The notes beneath the pieces were generated by a model. It saw only the letters and a list, made by a program, of their open reading frames with translations, did not search any database and was not told the origin of the DNA. From NCBI GenBank assembly GCA_019509895.1, contig JAEKLK010000045.1, forward strand, positions 1 through 7,382: a stretch of 7,382 bases of DNA. Direction: 5' to 3'. Of this stretch, positions 1-6,935 are shown in pieces. Position 1 is the stretch's first letter. The number at the start of each line of letters is the position of its first letter. Source of the DNA: Betaproteobacteria bacterium (GTDB lineage Bacteria > Pseudomonadota > Gammaproteobacteria > Burkholderiales > SG8-39). A program made the position numbers and the translations under genes.

Positions 1-936
1 CTCAGCGTGGCGCACGCGCTTCAGCTGTGGCATGTGTTCGTCATCGCGGCGATCGCCGGGCTGATACGGCCCTCGGACATGGTGATGCGCGATGTGCTCG
101 TGGCGCACACCGTGCACTCGGCTTCGCTGCTGCGCGCGCTTGCGATCTCCCGCACCACTTCTGACACGGCGCGCATCGCCGGCGCGCTGGCCGGCACGGC
201 GAGCGTGGCACTGGTCGGAATGGTGCCGGCCTACATCGCCGTGACACTTCTTTACGTCGCCGCATTCGCCCTTTCGCTCGGGGTGGCTCGCACGCCGGCG
301 CATCCCGCTGCCGCGTCCGCGCTCGCAGCGCTCGCTGGCCTGCGGCGGGCCTTCGGCTACGTCTGGCATACGCCCGAGCAGCTGGCCGCCTTCTGCATGG
401 CGTTCCTGGTCAATCTGCTCGCCTTTCCGTTCTTTCTCGGTCTGCTGCCCTACGTGGCGAAGGACGTGTACCAGGTCGGCCAGGCCGAGCTCGGCTATCT
501 CGCCGCCGCATTCGCCTGCGGCGCGCTCGCCGGCTCGCTCGCCGTCGGCGCTGGGCGGCTGCCGTTCGATCTGCCGCGCGCGATGCTCGGCGGCGCCGTC
601 GCGTGGTTCGTCGCCATCGTGCTTTTCGGGCAGACGCGAGCCATGGCGCAGGGATTGCCGCTGCTTTTCGTCTCCGGCCTGGCGCAGAGCTTTTGCATGA
701 CGCCGATCGCCGCCTTGATGCTGCGCTCGGCCAGCGAAGAGATGCGCGGCCGGGTGATGGGCATGCGCATGCTCGCCATTTGGGGCCTGCCGCTCGGCCT
801 CGTCGCGGCCGGGCCGGTCATCGCGCATTTCGGCTATGTCGCCTGCACGCTGCTCTACGGCGGCGGCGGGCTGGCCGCGACGCTCGCCGTTGCGTATCGC
901 TGGCGGCGCGAATTGTGGCGTCCGGCAGCCCGCTAA
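1..936 (+). CDS. MFS transporter, MFS_3/EntS-like exporter family (5' partial)
   Basis: The frame is open from the first base and ends with TAA at 934-936, giving about 311 codons. The translation is very hydrophobic, with repeated 18-22 residue membrane segments (for example around TWFVAIVLFG-like and FCMAFLVNLLAFPFFLGLL stretches). The start resembles the fourth membrane segment and following loop of MFS_3 permeases: LWHVF...GLIRPSDMVMRDVLV, then a loop with ARIAGALAG. A cytoplasmic loop near MRGRVMGMR matches the late MFS motif with GRV. Full-length relatives have about 400 residues, so roughly the first 90-100 residues, about three helices, lie upstream of the window. The GTG at 7 is therefore not taken as the start. 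The family exports small molecules such as siderophores or drugs using the proton gradient; the substrate cannot be read from sequence. The gene converges on the cytochrome gene and is probably functionally unrelated to it. Confidence 0.88.
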   Translation, partial: LSVAHALQLWHVFVIAAIAGLIRPSDMVMRDVLVAHTVHSASLLRALAISRTTSDTARIAGALAGTASVALVGMVPAYIAVTLLYVAAFALSLGVARTPAHPAAASALAALAGLRRAFGYVWHTPEQLAAFCMAFLVNLLAFPFFLGLLPYVAKDVYQVGQAELGYLAAAFACGALAGSLAVGAGRLPFDLPRAMLGGAVAWFVAIVLFGQTRAMAQGLPLLFVSGLAQSFCMTPIAALMLRSASEEMRGRVMGMRMLAIWGLPLGLVAAGPVIAHFGYVACTLLYGGGGLAATLAVAYRWRRELWRPAAR

Positions 937-937
937 T

Positions 938-961
938 GCGCGCTGCGACGGTCTAGCGCGC
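938..961. terminator. Inverted repeat at convergent gene junction, possible bidirectional terminator
   Basis: GCGCGCT (938-944) is repeated in perfect inverted form as AGCGCGC (955-961), with a 10-nt loop; a T-G wobble at 937/962 extends it. It begins 2 nt after the permease TAA and covers the cytochrome TAG (955-953). A competing pairing, CCCGC (929-933) with GCGGG (960-964), is also possible. There is no T tract on either side, so it does not meet the standard intrinsic terminator rule. The position between two converging genes is the main argument for the call. Confidence 0.35.
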
Positions 962-1798
962 GGGAATCGTCCTCAGGTAGGCGACGATGGCGCCGAGATC
1001 CGCATCGTTCATCGTCGCGTACCAGCCATAGCCCATCGGCGGCCGCAGCTTCGAGCCGTCCTTGCGCACGCCCTGCGTGATCGCGCGCTTGATCTCCTCG
1101 TCGCTCCATGCGCCGATGCCGTGCTCCTTGTGCGGCGTGATGTTGCGCGACAGCGAAACGCCCCACGGCCCCTCGAAGCGCTCGCCCCCGGTGCCCAGGC
1201 CGTTCCTGAAGTCGCGATGGCCGTTGACCATCGGCGTGTGGCACTCCATGCAGTGGCCGATGGTGACGAGATAGAAGCCACGCTTCGTCGGATCGTTCAT
1301 CGCGTTCTGCGCGAGCGGTTTTTCCGCGCCCGGCGGGATCTCGAGCGTCATCTGCTTCACTTTGTAGACCGGAGGCTCGACCTTCTGCGGCACTGCGGGT
1401 TGCGCGAGCACGTAGGCGACCACTGCATCCAGATCCGACGCTGTAAAGATCTTGTAGAAGCCGTAGGGCATCTGCGGCGAAAGCTGCTGCCCGTTCGGCC
1501 GCTTGCCCTCGCGCATCGCGGCCTTGACCTGCTCCGGCGTCCAGCCGCCGATGCCGGTCTCCTTGTCCGGCGTGATGTTGGACGGCCGCACCTTGTACTC
1601 GGCGGTCTCCCAAACCTGCGGCCCGCCCGCGTGGCGCTTCGAGGTGTCGAGTACGCCGCCCGGGCCGCGTGGCGTGTGGCAGTTGCCGCAGGTGAGAACG
1701 CCTTCCACCAGATATTTGCCGCGCTCGAGCGGCGTTTGCGCGAGCGCGTTGCTCATCAGCAGCACGAGCGAAGCAAGCGAAAGCATTGCCCGATGCAC
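953..1798 (-). CDS. Periplasmic di-heme c-type cytochrome
   Basis: The 281-residue product starts with a short signal peptide (hydrophobic core at residues 6-15, likely cleavage after ALA at 18-20). Two class I cytochrome c domains follow. Domain 1 has heme motif CGNCH (37-41) and a probable axial Met110 in SPQMPYG. Domain 2 has CMECH (183-187) and probable axial Met255 in RPPMGYG. Both domains repeat the pattern NITP-x-KE-x-GIG-x-W before the Met ligand, so they look like an internal duplication. Proteins of this type accept electrons from periplasmic dehydrogenases (alcohol or molybdenum hydroxylase types) and pass them to the respiratory chain; no such enzyme is encoded here. The start is GTG at 1798, chosen because a strong GGGAGG lies 4 nt upstream. 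The in-frame ATG at 1786 would sit too far from it and would shorten the signal peptide. It is last in the apparent five-gene unit, 48 nt after the second Bug gene. Confidence 0.92.
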   Translation of the reverse strand: MHRAMLSLASLVLLMSNALAQTPLERGKYLVEGVLTCGNCHTPRGPGGVLDTSKRHAGGPQVWETAEYKVRPSNITPDKETGIGGWTPEQVKAAMREGKRPNGQQLSPQMPYGFYKIFTASDLDAVVAYVLAQPAVPQKVEPPVYKVKQMTLEIPPGAEKPLAQNAMNDPTKRGFYLVTIGHCMECHTPMVNGHRDFRNGLGTGGERFEGPWGVSLSRNITPHKEHGIGAWSDEEIKRAITQGVRKDGSKLRPPMGYGWYATMNDADLGAIVAYLRTIPAR

Positions 1799-1802
1799 GG
1801 TT

Positions 1803-1808
1803 CCTCCC
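1803..1808 (-). promoter_or_regulatory. Shine-Dalgarno site for the cytochrome GTG start
   Basis: The - strand reads GGGAGG, then AACC, then GTG at 1798. This strong site decides for the GTG start over the ATG twelve bases further in. Confidence 0.75.
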
Positions 1809-1841
1809 GTCGTTGTTGTCGGCGGCCGAATTATGCGGGCA

Positions 1842-1856
1842 GCCGGCTATTCCGGC
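1842..1856. other. Small inverted repeat around the second Bug gene stop codon
   Basis: GCCGG (1842-1846) and CCGGC (1852-1856) form a perfect 5-bp stem with a 5-nt loop that contains the TAG stop (1849-1847). No T tract follows on the - strand. It is weak as a terminator, and the cytochrome gene begins 48 nt later. Confidence 0.22.
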
Positions 1857-2806
1857 CTGATGTTCGCTTCCTTCACGACCCGGCCCCACTTCAGCGAGTC
1901 GGCCCTGACCTTTTCGATGGTCTTCTGCGGCGTCAGGATCTCGGCATCGCAGCCGGTGGCATTGATCGGCTCGAGCGCCGCCTTGTCGGCGCCGACTTTC
2001 GCCAGCGCCTGCGTCCAGCGGCTCACGACCTCTGCCGGCAGCCCCGCGGGACCGAGAATCCCGTACCAAGCGGTGGAATCGAAGCCTTTGAGGCCTGCTT
2101 CGTCCATCGTCGGCACGTCCGGAAACGCGGCCGAGCGCTGCGGCGACGTGACGGCGAGAGCGCGGATCTTGCCGCTCTTCACCGCACCGACGGCAGGGCC
2201 GAGCGAGGAGAAGAGCATCGGGATCTGGCCGCCCATGAGATCGGTCATGGCCGGGCCGCCCCCCTTGTAGGGCACGTGAAGCAGCTTTGCTCCCGTCACG
2301 CTCTTGAAGTATTCGCCCGACAGATGGTGCGGGCCGCCGACGCCGGAGGTGCCATAGCTCCACTTGTCGGGTTCCCGCCGGGAGAGCGTGATGACCTCCT
2401 CGACGGTGCGAAAAGGCGTTGCCGGATGAACGACGAGCAGGCTGCCGCTGCCGCAGACGTGCCCGAGATGCGTAAACGACTTGATCGGGTCGTAGCCGAC
2501 CTTCGCGAGATGCGGCGCAACCGTGAGCGGGCCGCTGTCGAAGTAGTAAAGCAGGTAGCCGTCGGCAGGCGCTCTGGCGATCGCCTCCATCGCCACGCCG
2601 CCGGCGTTGCCGGGGCGGTACTCGAACACCAGCGGCTGACCGAGCAACGGCTCGAGCGCTCGCGCCAGCGGCCGGGCGCCGGCTTCGGCCGACCCGCCGG
2701 CCGTGTAGCCGAGCATCAGGCGGACCGGCTTCGTCGGGTAGCTTTGCGCGAGCGCGCCGCCGGCACAGGCAGCCGCAAGGATGGCAAGGACAGGTGACCG
2801 GAACAT
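1847..2806 (-). CDS. Bug/TctC-family tripartite tricarboxylate transporter substrate-binding protein (second of tandem pair)
   Basis: The 319-residue product has a signal peptide (residues 1-20, cleavage after ALA), then the family opening SYPTKPVRL, a glycine-rich ligand loop near 34-41, PGNAGG (65-70), PADGY (80-84), the hallmark HVPYKGGGPA (177-186), GKIRALAV (212-219) and DVPTMDEAG (230-238). Length and motif order are normal for Bug receptors, which bind carboxylates and other small organic anions in the periplasm. The first ligand loop departs from the usual form: it reads GYTAGGSAE where the upstream paralogue has PYPPGGGTD, so the loop prolines are lost and Asp becomes Glu. This suggests a different ligand. 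ATG at 2806 has only a weak ribosome site (TTAGG, 3 nt away). It lies 46 nt after the first Bug gene. No TctA/TctB membrane subunit is nearby, as is common for this family, so a role as orphan receptor or signalling protein is possible. Confidence 0.93.
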   Translation of the reverse strand: MFRSPVLAILAAACAGGALAQSYPTKPVRLMLGYTAGGSAEAGARPLARALEPLLGQPLVFEYRPGNAGGVAMEAIARAPADGYLLYYFDSGPLTVAPHLAKVGYDPIKSFTHLGHVCGSGSLLVVHPATPFRTVEEVITLSRREPDKWSYGTSGVGGPHHLSGEYFKSVTGAKLLHVPYKGGGPAMTDLMGGQIPMLFSSLGPAVGAVKSGKIRALAVTSPQRSAAFPDVPTMDEAGLKGFDSTAWYGILGPAGLPAEVVSRWTQALAKVGADKAALEPINATGCDAEILTPQKTIEKVRADSLKWGRVVKEANIRPE

Positions 2807-2834
2807 CGGCCTAACTTAGCCGATTGTTCCGGCG

Positions 2835-2851
2835 CGGGCTAGCGCTGCCCG
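2835..2851. other. Small inverted repeat between the two Bug genes
   Basis: CGGGC (2835-2839) pairs with GCCCG (2847-2851) across a 7-nt loop, within the 46-nt gap between the Bug genes. No T tract follows. It could be a processing or mRNA-stability hairpin, or chance in GC-rich DNA. Confidence 0.25.
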
Positions 2852-2852
2852 G

Positions 2853-3809
2853 TCAGTCGAGGGTGATGTGCGCTTCGCGGATGAGCTCGGCCCATTTGCG
2901 AAGCTCGGCCTTCACGACGCGGTCCAGGTGCTCGGGCGTGGAGCCCACGGGATCCCCGCCCTGCTCGAGAAGCTTCTGGCGGATCGTCGGCTGCTCGAGG
3001 GCATGCGCGATCTCGGTCTGCATCCGGGCGACGATTGCCGGCGGCGTCCTTGCCGGCGCGAACATCGCGTACCAGGAGTCGACTTCGTAATCGGGGACCT
3101 TGAGCGCCTCGGCGACCGTCGGGATGTCGGGAGCGCCGGGATTACGCCTGCGGGTCGTCACTGCGAGCGCGCGCAGCTTGCCGGCGCGCACATGCGACAT
3201 CGCCGCCGGCATGGTGACGATGAGGAGCGGCACCTGGCCACCCAACGTGTCGGCGACCGCCGGGCCGCCACCCTTGTACGGCACATGCACCATGTCGATG
3301 GAGGTGCGCAGCTTGAGGAGCTCGCCCGCAATGTGCGACGGCGTGCCGTTACCGACGGAAGCAAAGTGCAGCGTGCCCGGATGCTCCTTCGCCAGCGCGA
3401 CGATGTCGGCGACGTTTTGGATGGGTGCACCCGGGTACGCGGCGATGAGCTGCGGCACGCTGACGATCAGGCTGACCGGCGCAAAGTCGCGCTCGACGTC
3501 GTAGTTGACCTTGTAGAGCAGCGGATTGATCGTGTGCGAGGAAAGCGTGAAGAGGAAGGTGTAGCCGTCGGGGTTAGCCTTGGCCGCCGCTTCGGTGCCG
3601 AGCACGCCGCCCGCGCCGCCGCGGTTCTCGATGATGACCGACTGGCCGAGGCTGCCGCTGAGCTGGCTCTGCAGGATGCGCGCGATGACATCCGTGCCGC
3701 CACCCGGCGGATAGGGGACGATAAACCTGATCGGCTTGGTGGGCCAATCACTTCCCCAGGCGATGCTCGCGGCGAAAACCGCGGCGAGCGCGATGATTCC
3801 TTTACGCAT
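2853..3809 (-). CDS. Bug/TctC-family tripartite tricarboxylate transporter substrate-binding protein (first of tandem pair)
   Basis: The 318-residue product has a signal peptide (residues 1-19, cleavage after AWG), then WPTKPIRFIVPYPPGGGTD (22-40), the canonical Bug opening and ligand loop. ENRGGAGGVLG (61-71), NPDGYT (79-84), HVPYKGGGPA (175-184), GKLRALAVT (210-218) and DIPTVAEA (228-235) follow in the expected order. Bug proteins are two-lobed periplasmic receptors for organic acids and related compounds; the exact ligand cannot be predicted. The ATG at 3809 is preceded by AGGAG with 6-nt spacing, and that site overlaps the kinase stop codon, so translation is probably coupled to the kinase. 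It is a clear but diverged paralogue of the next gene. Close coupling to a sensor kinase makes a signalling role worth considering beside transport. Confidence 0.94.
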   Translation of the reverse strand: MRKGIIALAAVFAASIAWGSDWPTKPIRFIVPYPPGGGTDVIARILQSQLSGSLGQSVIIENRGGAGGVLGTEAAAKANPDGYTFLFTLSSHTINPLLYKVNYDVERDFAPVSLIVSVPQLIAAYPGAPIQNVADIVALAKEHPGTLHFASVGNGTPSHIAGELLKLRTSIDMVHVPYKGGGPAVADTLGGQVPLLIVTMPAAMSHVRAGKLRALAVTTRRRNPGAPDIPTVAEALKVPDYEVDSWYAMFAPARTPPAIVARMQTEIAHALEQPTIRQKLLEQGGDPVGSTPEHLDRVVKAELRKWAELIREAHITLD

Positions 3810-3815
3810 CTTGTT

Positions 3816-3821
3816 CTCCTA
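3816..3821 (-). promoter_or_regulatory. Shine-Dalgarno of the first Bug gene fused with the kinase stop codon
   Basis: On the - strand the kinase TAG (3821-3819) forms the first bases of TAGGAG, which is followed by AACAAG and the ATG at 3809. Ribosomes ending on the kinase finish on the initiation site of the Bug gene. This indicates co-transcription and probably translational coupling. Confidence 0.8.
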
Positions 3822-6800
3822 CGACTGGCCGGCTGCCAGCAGTTCGAATTGCGCGCTGAGCGCCGATTGCACGCGGCCGTGCTCGGCTTCGATGATTGGA
3901 AAGAGCTTGCGTGCTTCGTCGGTGTCCGCACGGCGCGCCGACGCCTCGATATCCGAGCAGTGACGGCTCAATACACGCGCGCCGACATTGGCGCTGCACG
4001 ACTTGAGCGAGTGCGCCGAGCGTGCGATCTCCGGGGCGTTGTTGGCGGCTGCCGCCTGCTTGAGCTTGTGCACGAGCTTCGGCGACTCGATCAAATAGAG
4101 ATTGATCGTGCGGGCAAGCAGTTCAGGCTTGCCGTTGATGCGCAGGGCGCTCAGCTGGTCAAGCACCTGCCGATCGATCACCTCGTCGTCGCCGGCAGCG
4201 CTCGGCAAGGCCGCCGCCGTCTCGACTGGGCCGGCCGCGGCGCGCGGCATCCAGCGATCGAGCATCTCCTGCATCGTCTGCATGCTGAACGGCTTGGCAA
4301 GGTGATCGTCCATGCCGGCGTTCAGGCACTCCTCGCGGTCCTGCGCCATGGCGTTGGCGGTCAAAGCAACGATCGGCAGGCGCTTGCCGCTCGCCTGCTC
4401 GCGCTTGCGCAGCTCGACGGTCGCCTCGAAGCCGTCCATCTCCGGCATGTGGCAGTCCATGAGGATGAGATCGAAGCCGCCCTGGGAGTGGGACTCGAGC
4501 GCTTCTTTACCGTTGTTGGCCACGGTGACCGAGTAGCCCTGGATCTGCAAGATGCCGAGCGCCACCTGCTGGTTGATGAGGTTGTCCTCGACCAGCAGGA
4601 TGCGGCCGCGCAGCCCAGCCGGAGCGCGGCTCGTGGTCGCCGTCGTGGCGGGCGCCGCCGCCGGGTCCTGGCTGCGGCCCGAAAGCACGTTCACCAGGCA
4701 TTCGTACAGTACCGTCTGGCGCACCGGCTTCACCAGGCAGGCATCGAAGCCGGCGTCGCGCGCGTTGCGCACGTCGACATGTCGCCGCGTCAGCATGACG
4801 AGGCGCACTCTGGTGATCTCGGCGCGCGCGCGGATGCTGCGCGCGAGCTCGAGCGAATCCATGCCGGGCAGGCCCAGGTCGACGATAGCGATGTCGTAGG
4901 GCACGCTGCGCGATGCTGCCTCTGAGAGGAGCTCGAGCGCCTGCTTTGGCGTCTCGGCGACGCGCGTGCTCACCTGCCAGTTGCTCATCTGCGCGAGCAG
5001 GATCTCGCGGCTGACCGCGTTCGACTCGACCACCAGCGCGCGTGCTCCGGTGAGCAGGCCCAGCGGCGCCGTCGAATCCGTGCGTGCAGCCTGCTTCTCG
5101 AACTCGCCGGTGAACCAGAAGGTCGAGCCCTTGCCGATGTCCGACTCGACGTGAATGCTGCCGCCCATCATCTCGACGAGCTGCTTGCTGATGGCGAGGC
5201 CGAGCCCGGAGCCACCGTGCTTGCGCGTGGTGGAGCCGTCGGCCTGGGCGAATTCTTCGAAGATTCGCGATTGCGCTTCGGCGGTGATGCCGACGCCCGT
5301 ATCGCGCACCTCGAAGCGCATGGTCACGTGCGTCGCTGTCTCGGCAAGCGGACGCACACCGATCACGACCGAGCCTTCATCGGTGAACTTGATTGCGTTG
5401 CCGAGCAGGTTGGTCAGGATCTGGCCGACGCGCAGCGGGTCGCCCCGCACGTGGGTCGGCAGATTCGGCGGGATGCTGCAGGCGAGCTCGAGCCCCTTGG
5501 CGTGGGCGCGCTCGGCGAGCAAATCGACAATGTCCTCCATGGTGCGGCGAAGGTCCATGTCGAGCTTCTCGAGCTCGAGCTTGCCGGCCTCGATCTTGGA
5601 GAAGTCGAGCAGGTCGTTGATGATGCCGAGGAGCGTTTTGCCCGAGCGCTGCACCGTTTCCGCGTACTTGCGCTGCGTGCCGGTCAGGCCGGTCTCGAGC
5701 AGAAGCTCGGTCATGCCGAGCACGCCGTTCATCGGCGTGCGGATCTCGTGGCTCATGCGTGCGAGGAAAGAGCTCTTGGCGTGGTTCGCGGCCTCCGCGG
5801 CCTCGCGAGCCAGGCGCAGCGCTTCCTCGCTGCGCTTGTGCTGTGTCACGTCGCGTGCGACGGCGATGCTGCCGATGCAGCGGTTCGCATCGTCGAGCAG
5901 CGGCGCCACCGCCACCTGGGTATCGATCGGGTTGCCCGACTTCGTCATCGCGCGGGCGTCGTAGGAGAACTTGTCCCCGGCGAGCAGCCGGTGCATGCGC
6001 GCCTGCTCCTCCTCCCGGCTGGTCTCGCCGAGCGCGAGGGCCCGACCGAGCACCTCGTCGGCGCCATAGCCGAACATCGTGGCCGCGCCGGAGTTCCAGC
6101 TGGTGATGCTGCCGCCGAGGTCCTTGGTCCAGATCGCTTCGCTCGACTGCTCGACGATCGTCGCGAGCAGCTTGTTCTTCGATTCGCTCTTGCCGAGAGA
6201 GGCGATCAGGCTCTCGATGTTGTTCGCCATGTTGTTGAACGCCTCGGCCGCGAGCGAGACCTCCGGGGCGCCCTCGGGCTGGATCCGCACGGCGTGGTCG
6301 CCCTGGCTGAACCGGTTGGCGCCTTCGGCCAGCATGCGCAGCGTGCCGAGGTTGCCGCGGAAGATGAGCCAGATGAATTGCAGCATCAGGAAAAGCGTGA
6401 CCGCCACGATCTGCAGCTGCTTGACGAACTGATGCCAGAGGCGGTTTTGCGCCTTGACCGGCGTCATGTCGGCGCTCAGCGTTCCATAGCCGACCCCGCC
6501 GGCCGTCACGTCGATCGTCTGCTCGGAGTGATCGATCGCCGCGACGCGTACGAACCACCTCGGCGCCTCGAGCACGTCGGGAACGTCCTGGGCCACCAGC
6601 GTCTTGCCGTCGCGGTCGGTCCACTTGAAGCGGTCCACCTCGCCGCGCCGCACCTGGTTCTTCAGCAGCTGGCTGATGGCCTCGTATTCACCGACCAGCG
6701 CCTGGTCGGCGACCAGCGGCGCCAGGAACACCAGCATTTCCTTCTGCTCGCGCTGCAGGCGTGCGGAGTGCTCGGCGCGGCCCTCGGCGAGGAGGAGAGC

Positions 6801-6905
6801 GGTCTGCACGCCGCCGCCGACGACGATCGCCACGCCCACGGCCAGCATGAGGCGCGAGATGAGGCCCCAGTCCTGCCAGAAGCGAAAGACGCGTATGTTG
6901 TTCAT
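3819..6905 (-). CDS. Unorthodox hybrid sensor histidine kinase (TM-periplasmic-TM-HAMP-PAS-HisKA-HATPase-REC-REC-HPt)
   Basis: The 1028-residue inner-membrane protein has TM1 (about 17-40), a periplasmic region of about 120 residues without cysteine, TM2 (about 161-184), HAMP (about 182-235), PAS (about 245-355) and a helical linker. HisKA has FLARMSHEIRTP with His386. HATPase has N-box Asn503, G1 DTGVGI (535-540), F-box FEEF (549-552) and G2 GGSGLGL (564-570). REC1 (about 621-740) keeps phospho-acceptor Asp676, Thr706 and Lys726, but its acidic pair is replaced by Glu627-Ser628. REC2 (about 767-888) is complete: Glu773/Asp774, Asp817, Thr849, Lys871. The C-terminal HPt has AHSLKS with His965. 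The layout resembles BarA or TorS with an extra receiver, so an internal relay His386-Asp817-His965 to an external regulator is expected. The ATG at 6905 has GGGGAG 9 nt upstream. It follows the PhnD-like receptor gene by 30 nt, which suggests that receptor is its periplasmic input. No response regulator is encoded in the window. Confidence 0.95.
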   Translation of the reverse strand: MNNIRVFRFWQDWGLISRLMLAVGVAIVVGGGVQTALLLAEGRAEHSARLQREQKEMLVFLAPLVADQALVGEYEAISQLLKNQVRRGEVDRFKWTDRDGKTLVAQDVPDVLEAPRWFVRVAAIDHSEQTIDVTAGGVGYGTLSADMTPVKAQNRLWHQFVKQLQIVAVTLFLMLQFIWLIFRGNLGTLRMLAEGANRFSQGDHAVRIQPEGAPEVSLAAEAFNNMANNIESLIASLGKSESKNKLLATIVEQSSEAIWTKDLGGSITSWNSGAATMFGYGADEVLGRALALGETSREEEQARMHRLLAGDKFSYDARAMTKSGNPIDTQVAVAPLLDDANRCIGSIAVARDVTQHKRSEEALRLAREAAEAANHAKSSFLARMSHEIRTPMNGVLGMTELLLETGLTGTQRKYAETVQRSGKTLLGIINDLLDFSKIEAGKLELEKLDMDLRRTMEDIVDLLAERAHAKGLELACSIPPNLPTHVRGDPLRVGQILTNLLGNAIKFTDEGSVVIGVRPLAETATHVTMRFEVRDTGVGITAEAQSRIFEEFAQADGSTTRKHGGSGLGLAISKQLVEMMGGSIHVESDIGKGSTFWFTGEFEKQAARTDSTAPLGLLTGARALVVESNAVSREILLAQMSNWQVSTRVAETPKQALELLSEAASRSVPYDIAIVDLGLPGMDSLELARSIRARAEITRVRLVMLTRRHVDVRNARDAGFDACLVKPVRQTVLYECLVNVLSGRSQDPAAAPATTATTSRAPAGLRGRILLVEDNLINQQVALGILQIQGYSVTVANNGKEALESHSQGGFDLILMDCHMPEMDGFEATVELRKREQASGKRLPIVALTANAMAQDREECLNAGMDDHLAKPFSMQTMQEMLDRWMPRAAAGPVETAAALPSAAGDDEVIDRQVLDQLSALRINGKPELLARTINLYLIESPKLVHKLKQAAAANNAPEIARSAHSLKSCSANVGARVLSRHCSDIEASARRADTDEARKLFPIIEAEHGRVQSALSAQFELLAAGQS

Positions 6906-6914
6906 CGTCGGCTG

Positions 6915-6920
6915 CTCCCC
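6915..6920 (-). promoter_or_regulatory. Shine-Dalgarno of the sensor kinase
   Basis: The - strand reads GGGGAG nine bases before the ATG at 6905. It lies within the 30-nt gap after the PhnD-like gene, which otherwise holds a short AT-rich stretch around the TAA stop and no recognisable promoter. Confidence 0.6.
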
Positions 6921-6935
6921 CGCGCTCGCGTCGCT

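Noticed and set aside
7..9. GTG as the start of the MFS permease
   Set aside because: The frame is open to the window edge, and the product would lack about three N-terminal helices of the family, so the true start is upstream.
933..2363. - strand open frame of 476 codons overlapping the cytochrome and Bug genes
   Set aside because: It is an alternative frame of two genes whose own frames carry signal peptides, heme motifs and Bug motifs. Its product is Arg-rich without domain features.
836..2797. Long + strand open frame of 653 codons opposite the cytochrome and second Bug genes
   Set aside because: It is antisense to two genes with clear family motifs, and its translation is rich in Arg, Ala, His and Asp with no recognisable domain. 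Long antisense frames are expected in GC-rich DNA.
2740..2806. Second Bug protein as a lipoprotein (LAAAC in the signal peptide)
   Set aside because: The residue at -3 is Ala, not the preferred Leu, and a better signal peptidase I site (ALA before QSYPTKP) follows; Bug proteins are normally soluble.
2868..4925. Long + strand open frame of 685 codons opposite the first Bug gene and the kinase C-terminus
   Set aside because: Same low-complexity Arg/Ala/Leu composition, with no signal, motif or credible start. It is fully explained as the complement of coding sequence.
5480..5590. Repeated CTCGAG / GAGCTC motifs
   Set aside because: They encode Leu-Glu runs in kinase helices (for example GKLELEKLD) and reflect codon preference, not a regulatory repeat.
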